Below are positions 43,175 through 51,596 of a DNA stretch of 64,000 nucleotides, one piece after another (position 1 is the first letter of the stretch; the number at the start of each line of letters is the position of its first letter). A model generated the notes under the pieces. That model ran no database searches and was not told the origin of the DNA. It was given only the letters and a program-made list of their open reading frames with translations. Both the position numbers and the translations under genes were made by a program. Source of the DNA: JANLYQ01 sp031365725 (GTDB lineage: Bacteria; Actinomycetota; Actinomycetes; JACCUZ01); assembly GCA_031365725.1 (NCBI GenBank), contig JANLYQ010000018.1, positions 1 through 64,000 on the forward strand. Reading direction: 5' to 3'.

Positions 43175-44911
43175 TCAGTTGAGCTGGATGACGCTGCCGT
43201 CGATGTCGACCTGGGGTCCGCCATTGATGGTCACGCCGGAGTCGCCCTTGAGTTCCAGGGTCGTGCCGGCGTGCAGCGAGATGGAGCCCTCCGAGGCGAC
43301 CTTCACCCCCTGGCTGCCGGTGATCTCGACGGTGCCGTCGCTGGTGATCGTGATGGTCGTGGTGCTCGCGTTCAGCGAGAGGCGCAGCTTGTCGTCGCCG
43401 CTGAGCAGCGCGACGCCGGTCTTCGACTGGTCGTCGAGGAACACCAGCCGGTGGTTGAGCCGCGACACAAAACCGCGACGGGTCACTGCGCCGCCGCTGT
43501 CGACGAGGCCGTCGCCCAACGGTGGCGTGTCGACGCCGTTCCACAGGCTGCCGACGATGACCGGCGCGCGGGTGTCGCCGTGCTCGAACGCGACGAGCAC
43601 CTCGTCGTTGACCTCGGGCAGCCACACAGCGCCGCGCGACGGCCCCGCACCGAGGCTGGCGACGCGCACCCACCACGACTCGTAGTCCTCAGCCAGCCAC
43701 GGGAAGGTGACCTTGACCCGACCGAGGTCGTCGGGGTCCTCGACATTGGTGACGATCGCGGTGACGACGCCGGGCACGGGCGGACCCGACGCGCGCGCGG
43801 CGCCCCGGCCGCGACCGACGAGTCCCCACAGCGAACGGTCGTTGCGACCACTGACGGTCACGCGGGTGCGGTACCCGCCGGCGTCAAAGGTGTGCCGCGC
43901 CGTCGTGACGACGTATGACCCGTCGAACGGCCAGCCCGCACCGGCCAGTGTGATCGCGGCGCCAGCGATGAGTCGAGGGTCGCCGAGCGCGACACCTTCG
44001 GCCTCCGCGTGTGCGCTGGCGATTGCCTCGGCGCACGCCGTCGCGGTCGCGTCGGCCATGGCCTGGTCGGTGATCGGCCGGTCCACGACCGTGAAGGTGA
44101 GTGCGTCGAAGGTCGAGGCCAGCTCGCTCGGGTGGATCGACGCACTGGCGCCGACCGTGGCGGCCTGCGCATGTCCGACGACGGCGGACTTGCTGCCAGC
44201 GTCCCAGCCACGGACGACGACGTCAGGCACCTGGTCGGCAGCACTGACCCGCGGCCGCAGAGACAGCAGGTTGACACCCAGAGTGAGCTGCAGCCGCTCG
44301 CGGGGCATCCGCAGATCGTCCTGCAGGGCGGGTGCCTCGCTCGCGCTGCCGGGGCGGCGCCAGTGCACGGCACCGTCCTGCACGACGACCTCGTGGCCCG
44401 TCTCCCGACCCCGCGCGGTGAGGAAGTCCCAGTCGGTGGCGTTGAGCTGTGCGACGTGGTCGTGGGTGCCGCCGTCGTCGTCGACCGTACCCGCCTTCAG
44501 GCCGGCGCGGGACACAACCTGGCGCACGATGTCGGCGTCGGTCGTGTCGTTGTAGGACGCGGTACGGCGGCCACGCGACAACCGGTGCGACACGTCGTAG
44601 CCACGGATGACAGCCAGCGACCCACCGTCGCCGAAGTCGTGCTCCAGCGTGGTGACCTCGACAGATGCCAACGCCTCGAGGTTGCCCTGCCCGGTGCGGC
44701 TCGTCGAGACCGACAGGACGCTGCCGATCCGCACCCCGCAGCGGCGGAGGATGTCGTGGCTCTGGTCGCGCAGTCTCAGCTCGACCAGGTCGGCGGCGTG
44801 CAGAGACGTGTCGACGACCAGCCCCTCCACCGCAGTCTCGATGTCGCGGGCCAGCGGGTCGCCGTCCAGACAGATGTGCGGTCGGTTGCCATAGCGGGAC
44901 TGATCAGCCAC
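43175..44911 (-). CDS. VgrG/gp5-like spike protein (Pvc8-like)
   Basis: This 578-aa spike trimer subunit has a gpD-like N-terminal region (1-330). An OB-fold follows (about 390-470, PGVVTAIVTNVEDPDDLGRV, then SLGAGPSRGAVWLPEVNDEVLVAFEHGD), and then a beta-helix (from about 500, DGTVEITGSQGVKV, SISLHAGTTLELKGDSGVTI). GTG at 44911 overlaps the LysM stop by 8 nt; upstream in-frame sequence belongs to the LysM gene. No effector domain is appended. Confidence 0.92.
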   Translation of the reverse strand: MADQSRYGNRPHICLDGDPLARDIETAVEGLVVDTSLHAADLVELRLRDQSHDILRRCGVRIGSVLSVSTSRTGQGNLEALASVEVTTLEHDFGDGGSLAVIRGYDVSHRLSRGRRTASYNDTTDADIVRQVVSRAGLKAGTVDDDGGTHDHVAQLNATDWDFLTARGRETGHEVVVQDGAVHWRRPGSASEAPALQDDLRMPRERLQLTLGVNLLSLRPRVSAADQVPDVVVRGWDAGSKSAVVGHAQAATVGASASIHPSELASTFDALTFTVVDRPITDQAMADATATACAEAIASAHAEAEGVALGDPRLIAGAAITLAGAGWPFDGSYVVTTARHTFDAGGYRTRVTVSGRNDRSLWGLVGRGRGAARASGPPVPGVVTAIVTNVEDPDDLGRVKVTFPWLAEDYESWWVRVASLGAGPSRGAVWLPEVNDEVLVAFEHGDTRAPVIVGSLWNGVDTPPLGDGLVDSGGAVTRRGFVSRLNHRLVFLDDQSKTGVALLSGDDKLRLSLNASTTTITITSDGTVEITGSQGVKVASEGSISLHAGTTLELKGDSGVTINGGPQVDIDGSVIQLN

Positions 44912-45599
44912 GACGCACCCCGGCCAGGGCACGTGCCTGCGCAGGCGGCGGCACCGCGAGCGTCGTCCCCGGCCGCACAGCGGTGGGGTCGTCGATGCCG
45001 TTGGCGTCGGCGAGTGCGCGCCACATGTTGGGGTCCCCGTACTGCGCCAGGGCGAGCGATGCGAGCGAGTCACCGGCGCCGACGACTACCGCGCGCCGGT
45101 CGGGCAACCCCCCCGACGTCGGGTTCTGTGCCTTGGCCTCGTCGGGCGTCTCCTCGAGCACGAGGTCGACCGAGGCGCGCAACGGCTTCCCGGCGGCTGA
45201 GAACAAGCTGTAGTTCGCGATGACGCTCTTCAGGTAGCCGGGGAAGTAGTCCTGCTCACCCCAGTGCAGCCTGACCAGAGACGGCTGCGGCGTGTTCGCA
45301 CGGAACGACTCCTCGGTGGCACACGCCCACGTCCCCAGCTTCTCGACGGCTTTCGCCACATCCTGGTCGGACTCGAAAGCGTCGAAGAGCACGGTGAGCT
45401 CGAGCCGGCGCGCCTCGGTACCGACGAACTCCGGCTTGGGCGCTGCCTGGTGACCGCGAGCAGGTGTGCTGCTCCAGCTCGATGTCTTGGTGATCCGCAG
45501 CGACGTCGGGTTGTAGTGGAACGCCAGGCTCTCGCTGCGGTCCTCGGGAATCAGCTGCGCCCGCTGAAGCTGACCCTTCAGCGCGCCCACGACGTCCAT
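44904..45599 (-). CDS. LysM-domain baseplate hub protein (Pvc7-like)
   Basis: This 231-aa protein has an N-terminal CIS hub domain (ESLAFHYNPTSLRITKTSSW; LELTVLFDAFESDQDV) and a C-terminal LysM (about 172-225: VGAGDSLASLALAQYGDPNMW). In phages and CIS this protein joins tube, hub and spike. The ATG overlaps the stop of the tube gene by one base (TGATG). Confidence 0.9.
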   Translation of the reverse strand: MDVVGALKGQLQRAQLIPEDRSESLAFHYNPTSLRITKTSSWSSTPARGHQAAPKPEFVGTEARRLELTVLFDAFESDQDVAKAVEKLGTWACATEESFRANTPQPSLVRLHWGEQDYFPGYLKSVIANYSLFSAAGKPLRASVDLVLEETPDEAKAQNPTSGGLPDRRAVVVGAGDSLASLALAQYGDPNMWRALADANGIDDPTAVRPGTTLAVPPPAQARALAGVRRG

Positions 45600-46051
45600 C
45601 ACGGCACCTGCGCGACGAAGCCGTTGTGGGCGAGCTCGATGGTCTCGGTCGCGTGCAGAGCTGATGTCGACATCAGCGACGGGCCGGTGTACTTGATCGG
45701 CCACGCTCCGGCCAGCTGCCAGTGGGCGACGTCGTGGCCGTTGCCGTCGTACGCCGTGATCGTTGCGCTCTGCCGGACGAACGTCATGCTCGTGGCCGAG
45801 AACCACGCCGCGATCGCGGCGCTGTCCTTGTCGATGGGCCGGATCAGCCGGACGTTGCTGTGCTTGAGCCGCACCGGCAGCTTGTGCACGAAGCCGCCCT
45901 CGCCGCCTTCGCGGAACTCGTCAACCTCGTACTCGGCACCGAGGCCGTCGCACTGGGTGAAACGGTCGATGGACAGGTGCCCGATCTCGACGGAGAAACG
46001 CAGGGCGAGCGCGGGCTCGTACGGGTCCCGCCACCCCGTGCCGTGCACCAT
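45599..46051 (-). CDS. Tail tube protein 2 (Pvc5-like)
   Basis: This 150-aa gp19-family protein has ALALRFSVEIGHLSIDRFTQCDGLGAEYEV (encoded at 45937-46026) and KLPVRLKHSNVRLIRPIDKD. Together with the LysM and VgrG genes it matches the Pvc5 position, so it probably forms the tube-initiator ring at the baseplate. ATG at 46051 with AGGGGAACGGCG upstream is preferred to the GTG at 46087. Confidence 0.88.
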   Translation of the reverse strand: MVHGTGWRDPYEPALALRFSVEIGHLSIDRFTQCDGLGAEYEVDEFREGGEGGFVHKLPVRLKHSNVRLIRPIDKDSAAIAAWFSATSMTFVRQSATITAYDGNGHDVAHWQLAGAWPIKYTGPSLMSTSALHATETIELAHNGFVAQVP

Positions 46052-46135
46052 CGCCGTTCCCCTTCCGACCTCGCCCGTCTCCGACACCGGTCAAGAGGCG
46101 TCGCCGGTCTCCCAGATACATGCCCAGACGGGCAG

Positions 46136-48220
46136 TCACCAGAGGTCTGCCAGCTGGCCCGAACGCTCGCGGTCGACCAGCAGCTGATGCCGCACATGGG
46201 CGGCGACTGCCTCCGCGACCGGAGCGGGCCGCGTCGGCGCAGGCAGCGCTGACGTCGCCGGGCCCGACGAGGCCGTCGCCCCCGGGGGCAGCGGAGCGAC
46301 CTGCTGCCGCCTCTCGTCGGTGCCCGGCGACGCAGCCACGACAAGCCCGATGTCGTCCAACGCGGCGATCGGGTCGGCGCTGAGCTGCTTCATCGCCCCA
46401 CCCACGGAGCTGGGCGGCGCCGGGGCGGGACTGCGCCAAGCGCTGCTCGACAGGGCGGCTGCATCCCGTTCCGGCGCCCGTCCCGTCAGCGGGCCGGGCG
46501 CGGCCGGGGCAGCCGGTCGCCGGCCGCGGGTCCGGATCATCGGCTGCGGCAGGTCGTACCCGGCGGCAGCCGACCGCTGTCCCCCTGGCCGTTCGCGCGG
46601 GTCGGCCGGCGTCGGTCGCCTGGTCGGGGGAGTCAGGGGCGTCAGGGGCGTGCGGTGTGTCGGTGTTGTCCGATGTGCCGGCGCTGTCGGCGCTGTCGGC
46701 GCTGTCGGCGCTGTCGGGTCGCGGGGCGCGATCGGGTCGGCCGACCGGGGGTGGTCATGGCGACCATCAGCAGCAAGCGCCAGAAACGCCGGTGGACCCG
46801 TCGGTGTCGACGTGGGCGACGTGTCCTCCTGAGGGGCGACCGGTGACCCGGACAACTCCGCTGGCGCTGCCGACGTGGTCACGCGTCGCTGCCGACCGAC
46901 GTCGGCCATCGGGGTCGCCGGACCAAGGGAGGGCGGTGCGACCAGCGGCGGTGCGACCAGAGGCGGTGCGACCAGAGGCGGTGCGACCAGAGGCGGTGCG
47001 ACCAGTGGCGGTTCGTCCAGTCCCCAGGTAGTGGGCCAGACGACCGCGGTGTGCTCCGCGGGCAGACGTGCGACGTGATTGCGGTGGCGCACCGGCCGGG
47101 TCGTCGCTGTCAGCGTCGGCGGGACCGCGAGGGCTGATGGTCCCGTGGGCTCGCTGTCGCTGCCCGATGATCCTGACCGCTCGGGTCGGCGCAGATCATG
47201 GCCGGTGCTCGTGGCCTCGATCGCACCCGGCACCGCCGCCACCGACTGCGGCAACGCTCCCGGGGTCCAGACGCCGTCGTCAGTGTGCAGCCATTCCGGC
47301 ACCTGCGGTGGGTGACCTGCAGTGGGCGAGTCCTGCGTCGGTGCGTCGACGAGGCGGCCAACGGGGCTGGCCAGCTCGTCGTCGGTGCCTGCTACCGGAC
47401 GAACGGATCGCGGCGCGGTGAGATAGCCGGCCCGGACGGGCCCGGTGGAAGGCGGCGTACGACCGGGCTCGCCGTGTCGAGGGCCCGCCACCGGGGGCAG
47501 CACGGCAGCCCGCAACGTGGGCCGTGGGCCGGCCGCACGGCTGACAAGCGATCGGGCGACCTGGCCGGGCGGCGAGAAGGCGCGGACCAACGAGCGACTG
47601 GCCCTATGGCTGACGTCCCCCTGCTCGCTGGTCGTCAGTTCTGGCGGATGCTCGTGCGGCCCCAGCCCTGTGGGTGGGGCCCCGGCTGCGGACGGCACGA
47701 CGATTGCTGTCGCGATGTCCGGCGCGCTCGTTTCCTGAGCGACGGGGGCTTGCAGGGGTCGCACTTCCGACGTCTGGGTGGCCTCGCCGCCAGGGTGCGA
47801 CCCGGCACGACGTACCCGGTCGCGGAGCGTCGCCCGCGACGGGGGTACAGGTGCGTGCTGCTCTGCGTGCGCCGGGGCGTGCCTCAGTCCGACGGTGGGA
47901 TAGCCGCCGCTGGGGGCCACCCGATCGGCGGCGTTCGCCGCCCGGCCGGCGACGCGCCCGTGCGGTGCATCGGGTGTGACTGCATGGCTGAGCGGCTGCA
48001 GCATGGTGGGGACCGACCACGTGGTGCTCAGTCCAGAACGAAAAGCGCGAGGCGACGAGATCGGCTCGGCGACACGCGACGCCGTGACGATGGCCGGCAA
48101 CGTCGCCCATTCGGCCTTCGGTCGCGCACCGGGAGCCAGGGCGGCGGCTCTCTCGCCGGGCATCGCGTCGTCGTCCGTAGTGCCGCGCACCATGCCGAGG
48201 GCGCGAGCGAGTCGCCTCAT
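46136..48220 (-). CDS. Large Pro/Ala/Thr-rich low-complexity CIS protein
   Basis: This 694-aa protein has little predicted fold. Arg-rich and Pro/Ala/Thr-rich stretches, five LVAPP repeats and TAP triplets fill the middle. Only the N-terminus (MRRLARALGMVRG) and the last 120 residues (GGAMKQLSADPIAALDDIGLV; EAVAAHVRHQLLVDRERSGQ) look structured and helical. ATG at 48220 follows GAGG; GTG at 48232 is an alternative. It directly follows the tail-assembly-chaperone-like pair and precedes tube 2, which is where phages place the tape measure. The composition is unlike known tape measures. Confidence 0.72.
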   Translation of the reverse strand: MRRLARALGMVRGTTDDDAMPGERAAALAPGARPKAEWATLPAIVTASRVAEPISSPRAFRSGLSTTWSVPTMLQPLSHAVTPDAPHGRVAGRAANAADRVAPSGGYPTVGLRHAPAHAEQHAPVPPSRATLRDRVRRAGSHPGGEATQTSEVRPLQAPVAQETSAPDIATAIVVPSAAGAPPTGLGPHEHPPELTTSEQGDVSHRASRSLVRAFSPPGQVARSLVSRAAGPRPTLRAAVLPPVAGPRHGEPGRTPPSTGPVRAGYLTAPRSVRPVAGTDDELASPVGRLVDAPTQDSPTAGHPPQVPEWLHTDDGVWTPGALPQSVAAVPGAIEATSTGHDLRRPERSGSSGSDSEPTGPSALAVPPTLTATTRPVRHRNHVARLPAEHTAVVWPTTWGLDEPPLVAPPLVAPPLVAPPLVAPPLVAPPSLGPATPMADVGRQRRVTTSAAPAELSGSPVAPQEDTSPTSTPTGPPAFLALAADGRHDHPRSADPIAPRDPTAPTAPTAPTAPAHRTTPTHRTPLTPLTPPTRRPTPADPRERPGGQRSAAAGYDLPQPMIRTRGRRPAAPAAPGPLTGRAPERDAAALSSSAWRSPAPAPPSSVGGAMKQLSADPIAALDDIGLVVAASPGTDERRQQVAPLPPGATASSGPATSALPAPTRPAPVAEAVAAHVRHQLLVDRERSGQLADLW
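46932..47021. repeat. 15-bp coding tandem repeat (LVAPP), six units
   Basis: Six consecutive 15-bp units GGCGGTGCGACCAGN (plus-strand reading; the last is degenerate) encode LVAPP pentapeptides in the 694-aa CIS protein on the minus strand. Units are nearly identical in DNA, which suggests recent expansion. A 9-bp array (GGCGCTGTC) near 46680-46715 encodes TAP triplets in the same gene. Confidence 0.85.
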
Positions 48221-48224
48221 GACC

Positions 48225-48380
48225 TCACGCACCCACGTTCTGCTCGGCGAGGTCGCCGATCACGTCGACCATCTCGTGCCGCATCGCATGCTCCAGATCG
48301 AGGATCTCCGACATCGGCCAGTGCAAGTGCCATGCGACGTACCCGACCTCCTCGTAGAGGGCCCTGGTCGGGTACGTCAC
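48225..48380 (-). CDS. Small CIS protein, DUF6760-like (GpE-like second part of chaperone pair)
   Basis: This 51-aa protein, TYPTRALYEEVGYVAWHLHW at the start, then PMSEILDLEHAMRHEM, has the short HWP-containing helical pattern of DUF6760 proteins in CIS loci. It also resembles phage GpE-type products. GTG at 48380 overlaps the upstream stop (GTGA). It also lies in the -1 frame of the upstream gene, with a slippery heptamer just before, so it may be made mainly as the C-terminal part of a fusion. The next gene overlaps it by a few bases. Confidence 0.75.
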   Translation of the reverse strand: MTYPTRALYEEVGYVAWHLHWPMSEILDLEHAMRHEMVDVIGDLAEQNVGA

Positions 48381-48757
48381 GATTCCCCCGGGCGGCTCCC
48401 GGAGAGCTCGACCTCGAAGCCCTGGTCGCACGACGGGCAGCGGACTGCTGCCCGCGGTGAGCTCTCGGTGTTGATCCGCCGGTAGTGGTCCTGCAGGAAA
48501 GACAGGTCGGTGGCAAACATCGACTCGACCACCCCCGGGGTGATCGCCTCGAGCGATCCGAGACGGGTGACGACGCGACTGAGCAACAGCACGCTGAGGT
48601 ACGCCTCGTTGTCGCGCACTCGCGGGTCGCGCAGCGGTGCGATCTCATCCCGCGCCGTCGCCAGCCGCATGATGCCGTCCTTGTGCACGGCCCCGTCGTC
48701 GTCGACGAAGCCACGCGGCAAGGTGAACGGAAACTCGGTGACGAGGTCGATGCTCAT
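48377..48757 (-). CDS. Tail assembly chaperone-like CIS protein
   Basis: This 126-aa protein (EFPFTLPRGFVDDDGAVHKD, then GIMRLATARDEIAPLRDPRV and NEAYLSVLLLSRVVTRLG) belongs to the phage tail assembly protein group found in CIS and related to Mu-like tail chaperones. A CxxC (RCPSCDQGF) lies near the C-terminus. The ATG overlaps the tube stop (TGATG). The adjacent 51-aa gene is in the -1 frame behind a slippery heptamer, as in phage chaperone pairs. It probably assists tape-measure or tube assembly. Confidence 0.8.
   Translation of the reverse strand: MSIDLVTEFPFTLPRGFVDDDGAVHKDGIMRLATARDEIAPLRDPRVRDNEAYLSVLLLSRVVTRLGSLEAITPGVVESMFATDLSFLQDHYRRINTESSPRAAVRCPSCDQGFEVELSGSRPGES
48386..48392 (-). 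promoter_or_regulatory. Candidate -1 ribosomal frameshift heptamer C-CCG-GGG
   Basis: On the minus strand the upstream gene ends CGC CCG GGG GAA TCG TGA. The heptamer C CCG GGG has the X-XXY-YYZ form in the zero frame. A -1 slip gives CCC GGG GGA ATC GTG ACG, exactly the frame of the 51-aa gene. The fusion would be about 177 aa: 124 residues of the first protein, Gly-Ile, then the second. Confidence 0.55.
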
Positions 48758-49197
48758 CAGGCGACCGTGAGGCTCTCGTGGGTGATGGTGACCGTCTCCA
48801 GCAGCACCGAGTCGGAGCCGGCCTCGAGCTTGCCGACCTCGATCCTGGACGGCCAGCCCTGATCGAAGTTGAAACGGTTGATCTCGCCGTGGGAGTAGTC
48901 GAACAGGACGATCGAGCCGCTCTTGCGGGCTTCGCTGATCTTGCCGTCCTGAACCTGCTTGATCCACGTCCAGAAGGCCTGGTCGGCCACCTTGCCGCGG
49001 GCCAGCACGATGTCGTCGTACTTCACGGCACCGGGCAGCTTCTTCATGATGGGCTGGCCCAGCAGCTTGTTGGAACGGTGCTCGATGACACCGATGGAGA
49101 TGCTCAGGCCGGTGACTTGCTTGAACTGCGCGATGGTGATGCCGGAGATCTCGACGTGGTAGGCGTAGGTCGCAATCGGGTCCAGCTCGGCAAGCAT
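48757..49197 (-). CDS. Major tail tube protein (Pvc1-like)
   Basis: This 146-aa gp19/Hcp-like inner-tube protein opens ATYAYHVEISGITIAQFKQV and contains KKLPGAVKYDDIVLARG and DYSHGEINRFNFDQGWPSR, all typical of CIS tubes. AAGGAG lies 6 nt before the ATG. It follows the sheath gene after 45 bp and should polymerise as hexameric rings inside the sheath. Confidence 0.95.
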   Translation of the reverse strand: MLAELDPIATYAYHVEISGITIAQFKQVTGLSISIGVIEHRSNKLLGQPIMKKLPGAVKYDDIVLARGKVADQAFWTWIKQVQDGKISEARKSGSIVLFDYSHGEINRFNFDQGWPSRIEVGKLEAGSDSVLLETVTITHESLTVA

Positions 49198-49242
49198 GTC
49201 GACTCCTTGGTCTGGTCTGTGGTTGCTGGTGGTGGGTGGGCG

Positions 49243-50799
49243 CTACTCGGCGATGGACGACGTCCCGCTGGGCAGCTGGGCGAGCCGGAAGACAACGAAC
49301 TCGGCCGGCTTGACGGCAGCGATGCCGATCTCGCAGACGACCTGGCCCGCCTCGATGACCTCCGAAGGGTTGGTCTCGTCGTCGCACTTGACGTAGTAGG
49401 CCTGCTCCGGCGTCAGACCGAACAGCGCCCCGTCGAGCCAGACCCGATAGAGGAAGCTGGACACCGTGCGCCGCATCCGACCCCACAGGTCGGGGTCGTT
49501 GGGCTCGAAGACGACCCAGCTGGTTCCGGCGAGGATCGAGCCCTCGACGTAGTTGAACAGGCGACGGACGCTGATGTAGCGCCAGGACGGGTCGCTCGAC
49601 AGTGTCCGGCCGCCCCAGACCCGGATCCCCCGGCCGGGAAACGCCCGCACGCAGTTGACGCCAACCGGGTTGAGCAGGTCGTGCTCGCCTTTGGTGATCT
49701 GCAGCTCGACCTCGACAGCTCCTCGGACGACCTCGTTGGCAGGCGTCTTGTGCACCCCGCGAGTGGCGTCGTTGCGCGCCCACACGCCGGCCATGTGACC
49801 GCTCGGCGGCACCGGCACGGTGCGACCGGCGACGGGGTCGAAGACCTTGACCCACGGGTAGTAGAGCGCGGCGTACTTCGAGTCGTAGCCGGCCTCGTCG
49901 ACCCGCCAGTCGCGGACCTGCTGAACCGACATGCTGGGCAGCGGGTCGAGGATCGCCAGGCGGTCACCCATCAGCTCGCAATGAGCGATCATCGCGAGCT
50001 GCACGGCCTTGACCTGCTCCCGGTCGATCGCGCCGGCCTGGTAGGCGGCCATCAGGTCGGGAACACAGAGCATCGTCACGGTGTCGACTGCCTCGAGGCC
50101 CGCAAATCCGGTGCGGTCAGCGCTGTCGCCGACGTACTCGGCTGGCGTGATCGACCGGGGCTCAGGCTCGGCGCCACCGCCCGCGAGCACGACAGTCCCC
50201 GACGCTGGTCGTTCGACCGTGCCGGTGGTGACGATGTCTTCGACGCGCACAAGCGCCGAGGCGGCGTTGACGACGGTAGCAACGTTGGTGCGCGCCTTGC
50301 GGTGAGTGGTCAGGCCCTCGAAGACCTCGTCGGGTGATCCGTCTTTGCGCACGACGAGTCGGAAGCTGTCCTGCGGCTGGCCGTCGTGGGCGTCGGTGAT
50401 CTCGACACTGACTCCGTTGCCGGCTTCGCCAGCCGCTAGAGCAACGACGCGGTAGGACGGCAGCGCTGCCTCACTGCCGGTGGTCAGGTCGGCGACCGCC
50501 GAGGGCGCGGGCGGCGTAGCGCCATCTGCCCCGGGGGCCTGCCCGATGCGCACCACGTAGGCGACGCCGCCACCGTTGTTGAGGTAGGCGTAGACCGAGT
50601 GCGCGAGATAGCTGCCCCCGACGAACCCGCCGAAGGTCGAGGTGAACTGGGTCCAGTTGGTGATCAGCGTCGGCTTGTGGAAGGGGCCGTCCTCGGCAAA
50701 TCCAACGAAGGCGGCGACAGCAGTGCCCACGCCCTCGAGCGGGCGGGTTGCGGCTTCGAGCTCCTCGACGTAGACGCCGGGAGACAGGTACTGCGGCAT
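49243..50799 (-). CDS. Contractile tail sheath protein (Pvc2-like)
   Basis: This 518-aa sheath protein has the canonical start MPQYLSPGVYVEELEAATRP and the C-terminal core ISVRRLFNYVEGSILAGTSW followed by VFEPNDPDLW, which contains the interlocking handshake strands. It is the only sheath gene in the island; PVC and Afp systems carry three. An AAGGCGAG ribosome site lies before the ATG. The preceding 215 bp (50800-51014) holds no gene, only degenerate GGCTGACGG-like repeats. Confidence 0.96.
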   Translation of the reverse strand: MPQYLSPGVYVEELEAATRPLEGVGTAVAAFVGFAEDGPFHKPTLITNWTQFTSTFGGFVGGSYLAHSVYAYLNNGGGVAYVVRIGQAPGADGATPPAPSAVADLTTGSEAALPSYRVVALAAGEAGNGVSVEITDAHDGQPQDSFRLVVRKDGSPDEVFEGLTTHRKARTNVATVVNAASALVRVEDIVTTGTVERPASGTVVLAGGGAEPEPRSITPAEYVGDSADRTGFAGLEAVDTVTMLCVPDLMAAYQAGAIDREQVKAVQLAMIAHCELMGDRLAILDPLPSMSVQQVRDWRVDEAGYDSKYAALYYPWVKVFDPVAGRTVPVPPSGHMAGVWARNDATRGVHKTPANEVVRGAVEVELQITKGEHDLLNPVGVNCVRAFPGRGIRVWGGRTLSSDPSWRYISVRRLFNYVEGSILAGTSWVVFEPNDPDLWGRMRRTVSSFLYRVWLDGALFGLTPEQAYYVKCDDETNPSEVIEAGQVVCEIGIAAVKPAEFVVFRLAQLPSGTSSIAE

Positions 50800-51014
50800 G
50801 GTGGTCTCGCCTTTCGGTGGGCTGATGGGCGTGCTGGGCTGACGGATCTAGTGGCTGACGGGTTGTGCTGACTGAGTGGCGGAGTGGGGGACCGGCTCAC
50901 CGGCTGACGGGTGGTGCTGAAAGCCGTGCCGCTCAGAGCCGGGGTCTGTTCGCAGGCGTCACACCCGACGCTGCTCACCGACCCCGGCACCGGGTGCGCC
51001 GGACGAGCTCGCGC

Positions 51015-51491
51015 TCAGTCGAAGGGGTTGAGAAAGTCCACGACGTCGCTGGCGGCGTCATAGACGTCACCAGCGGCGTCGCCGACCGCGTCGTACGCGT
51101 CACTTGCGGCGTCGCCGACCGTGTCGTACACGTCCGACGCCACACCGGTGACGTCGTCCCACACCTCGCCGGCACCGTCGGCGATGTGGTTGCCGATCCC
51201 GCTCGCCATGTGCTCGATACCGCCGACGTAGTTGCCGTCATCGAAGTCGTTGGCGGCCTTGAGCGACTCCTCGTCGCCCACCGCCCACGAAAGTCCGTCA
51301 CTGATGGCGCCGCTGACAGCTCCGTCGGTCAGGTACTCGATGCCCATCCCGATCCCGGCACCGACTGCGGCAGCCGCTTCGACGGGGAGAGCGACTGCTT
51401 CGGCGCCGAGCCCTGCGACTGCGCCGATGACCCCACCGGCGAACGTGGCGGCACCTGCTGCCTCCTCGTAGGTTTCCTGTTCGTTTGGCAT
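51015..51491 (-). CDS. Unknown 158-aa protein: glycine-zipper region plus acidic 11-residue repeats
   Basis: I do not recognise a family. Residues 12-55 are Gly/Ala-rich and hydrophobic (FAGGVIGAVAGLGAEAVALP; AVGAGIGMGIEYL), like a glycine-zipper or transmembrane hairpin. Residues 117-149 are three 11-residue repeats (SDVYDTVGDAA, SDAYDAVGDAA, GDVYDAASDVV), an amphipathic, strongly acidic pattern known from membrane- or lipid-binding helices. A GGAGG lies 6 nt before the ATG. It lies between the sheath and cap genes in the same operon. It could be a CIS cargo or a membrane-interacting partner; both are inference. Confidence 0.75.
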   Translation of the reverse strand: MPNEQETYEEAAGAATFAGGVIGAVAGLGAEAVALPVEAAAAVGAGIGMGIEYLTDGAVSGAISDGLSWAVGDEESLKAANDFDDGNYVGGIEHMASGIGNHIADGAGEVWDDVTGVASDVYDTVGDAASDAYDAVGDAAGDVYDAASDVVDFLNPFD

Positions 51492-51596
51492 GTGAACCTC
51501 CGCGTTGTAGCCGCGCCTCGTGCACGGCCTGGAGGGAAAGAGCGACTGTGTGGCAAACGAGATACGCGTTGCCGCTGCCTCTTGGTGCAGTCGTGA

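Noticed and set aside
47198..48460. 420-codon plus-strand frame opposite the 694-aa CIS protein
   Set aside because: The 694-aa minus-strand frame is coupled to both neighbours and keeps structured ends; the plus frame is Arg/Gly-rich without a ribosome site.
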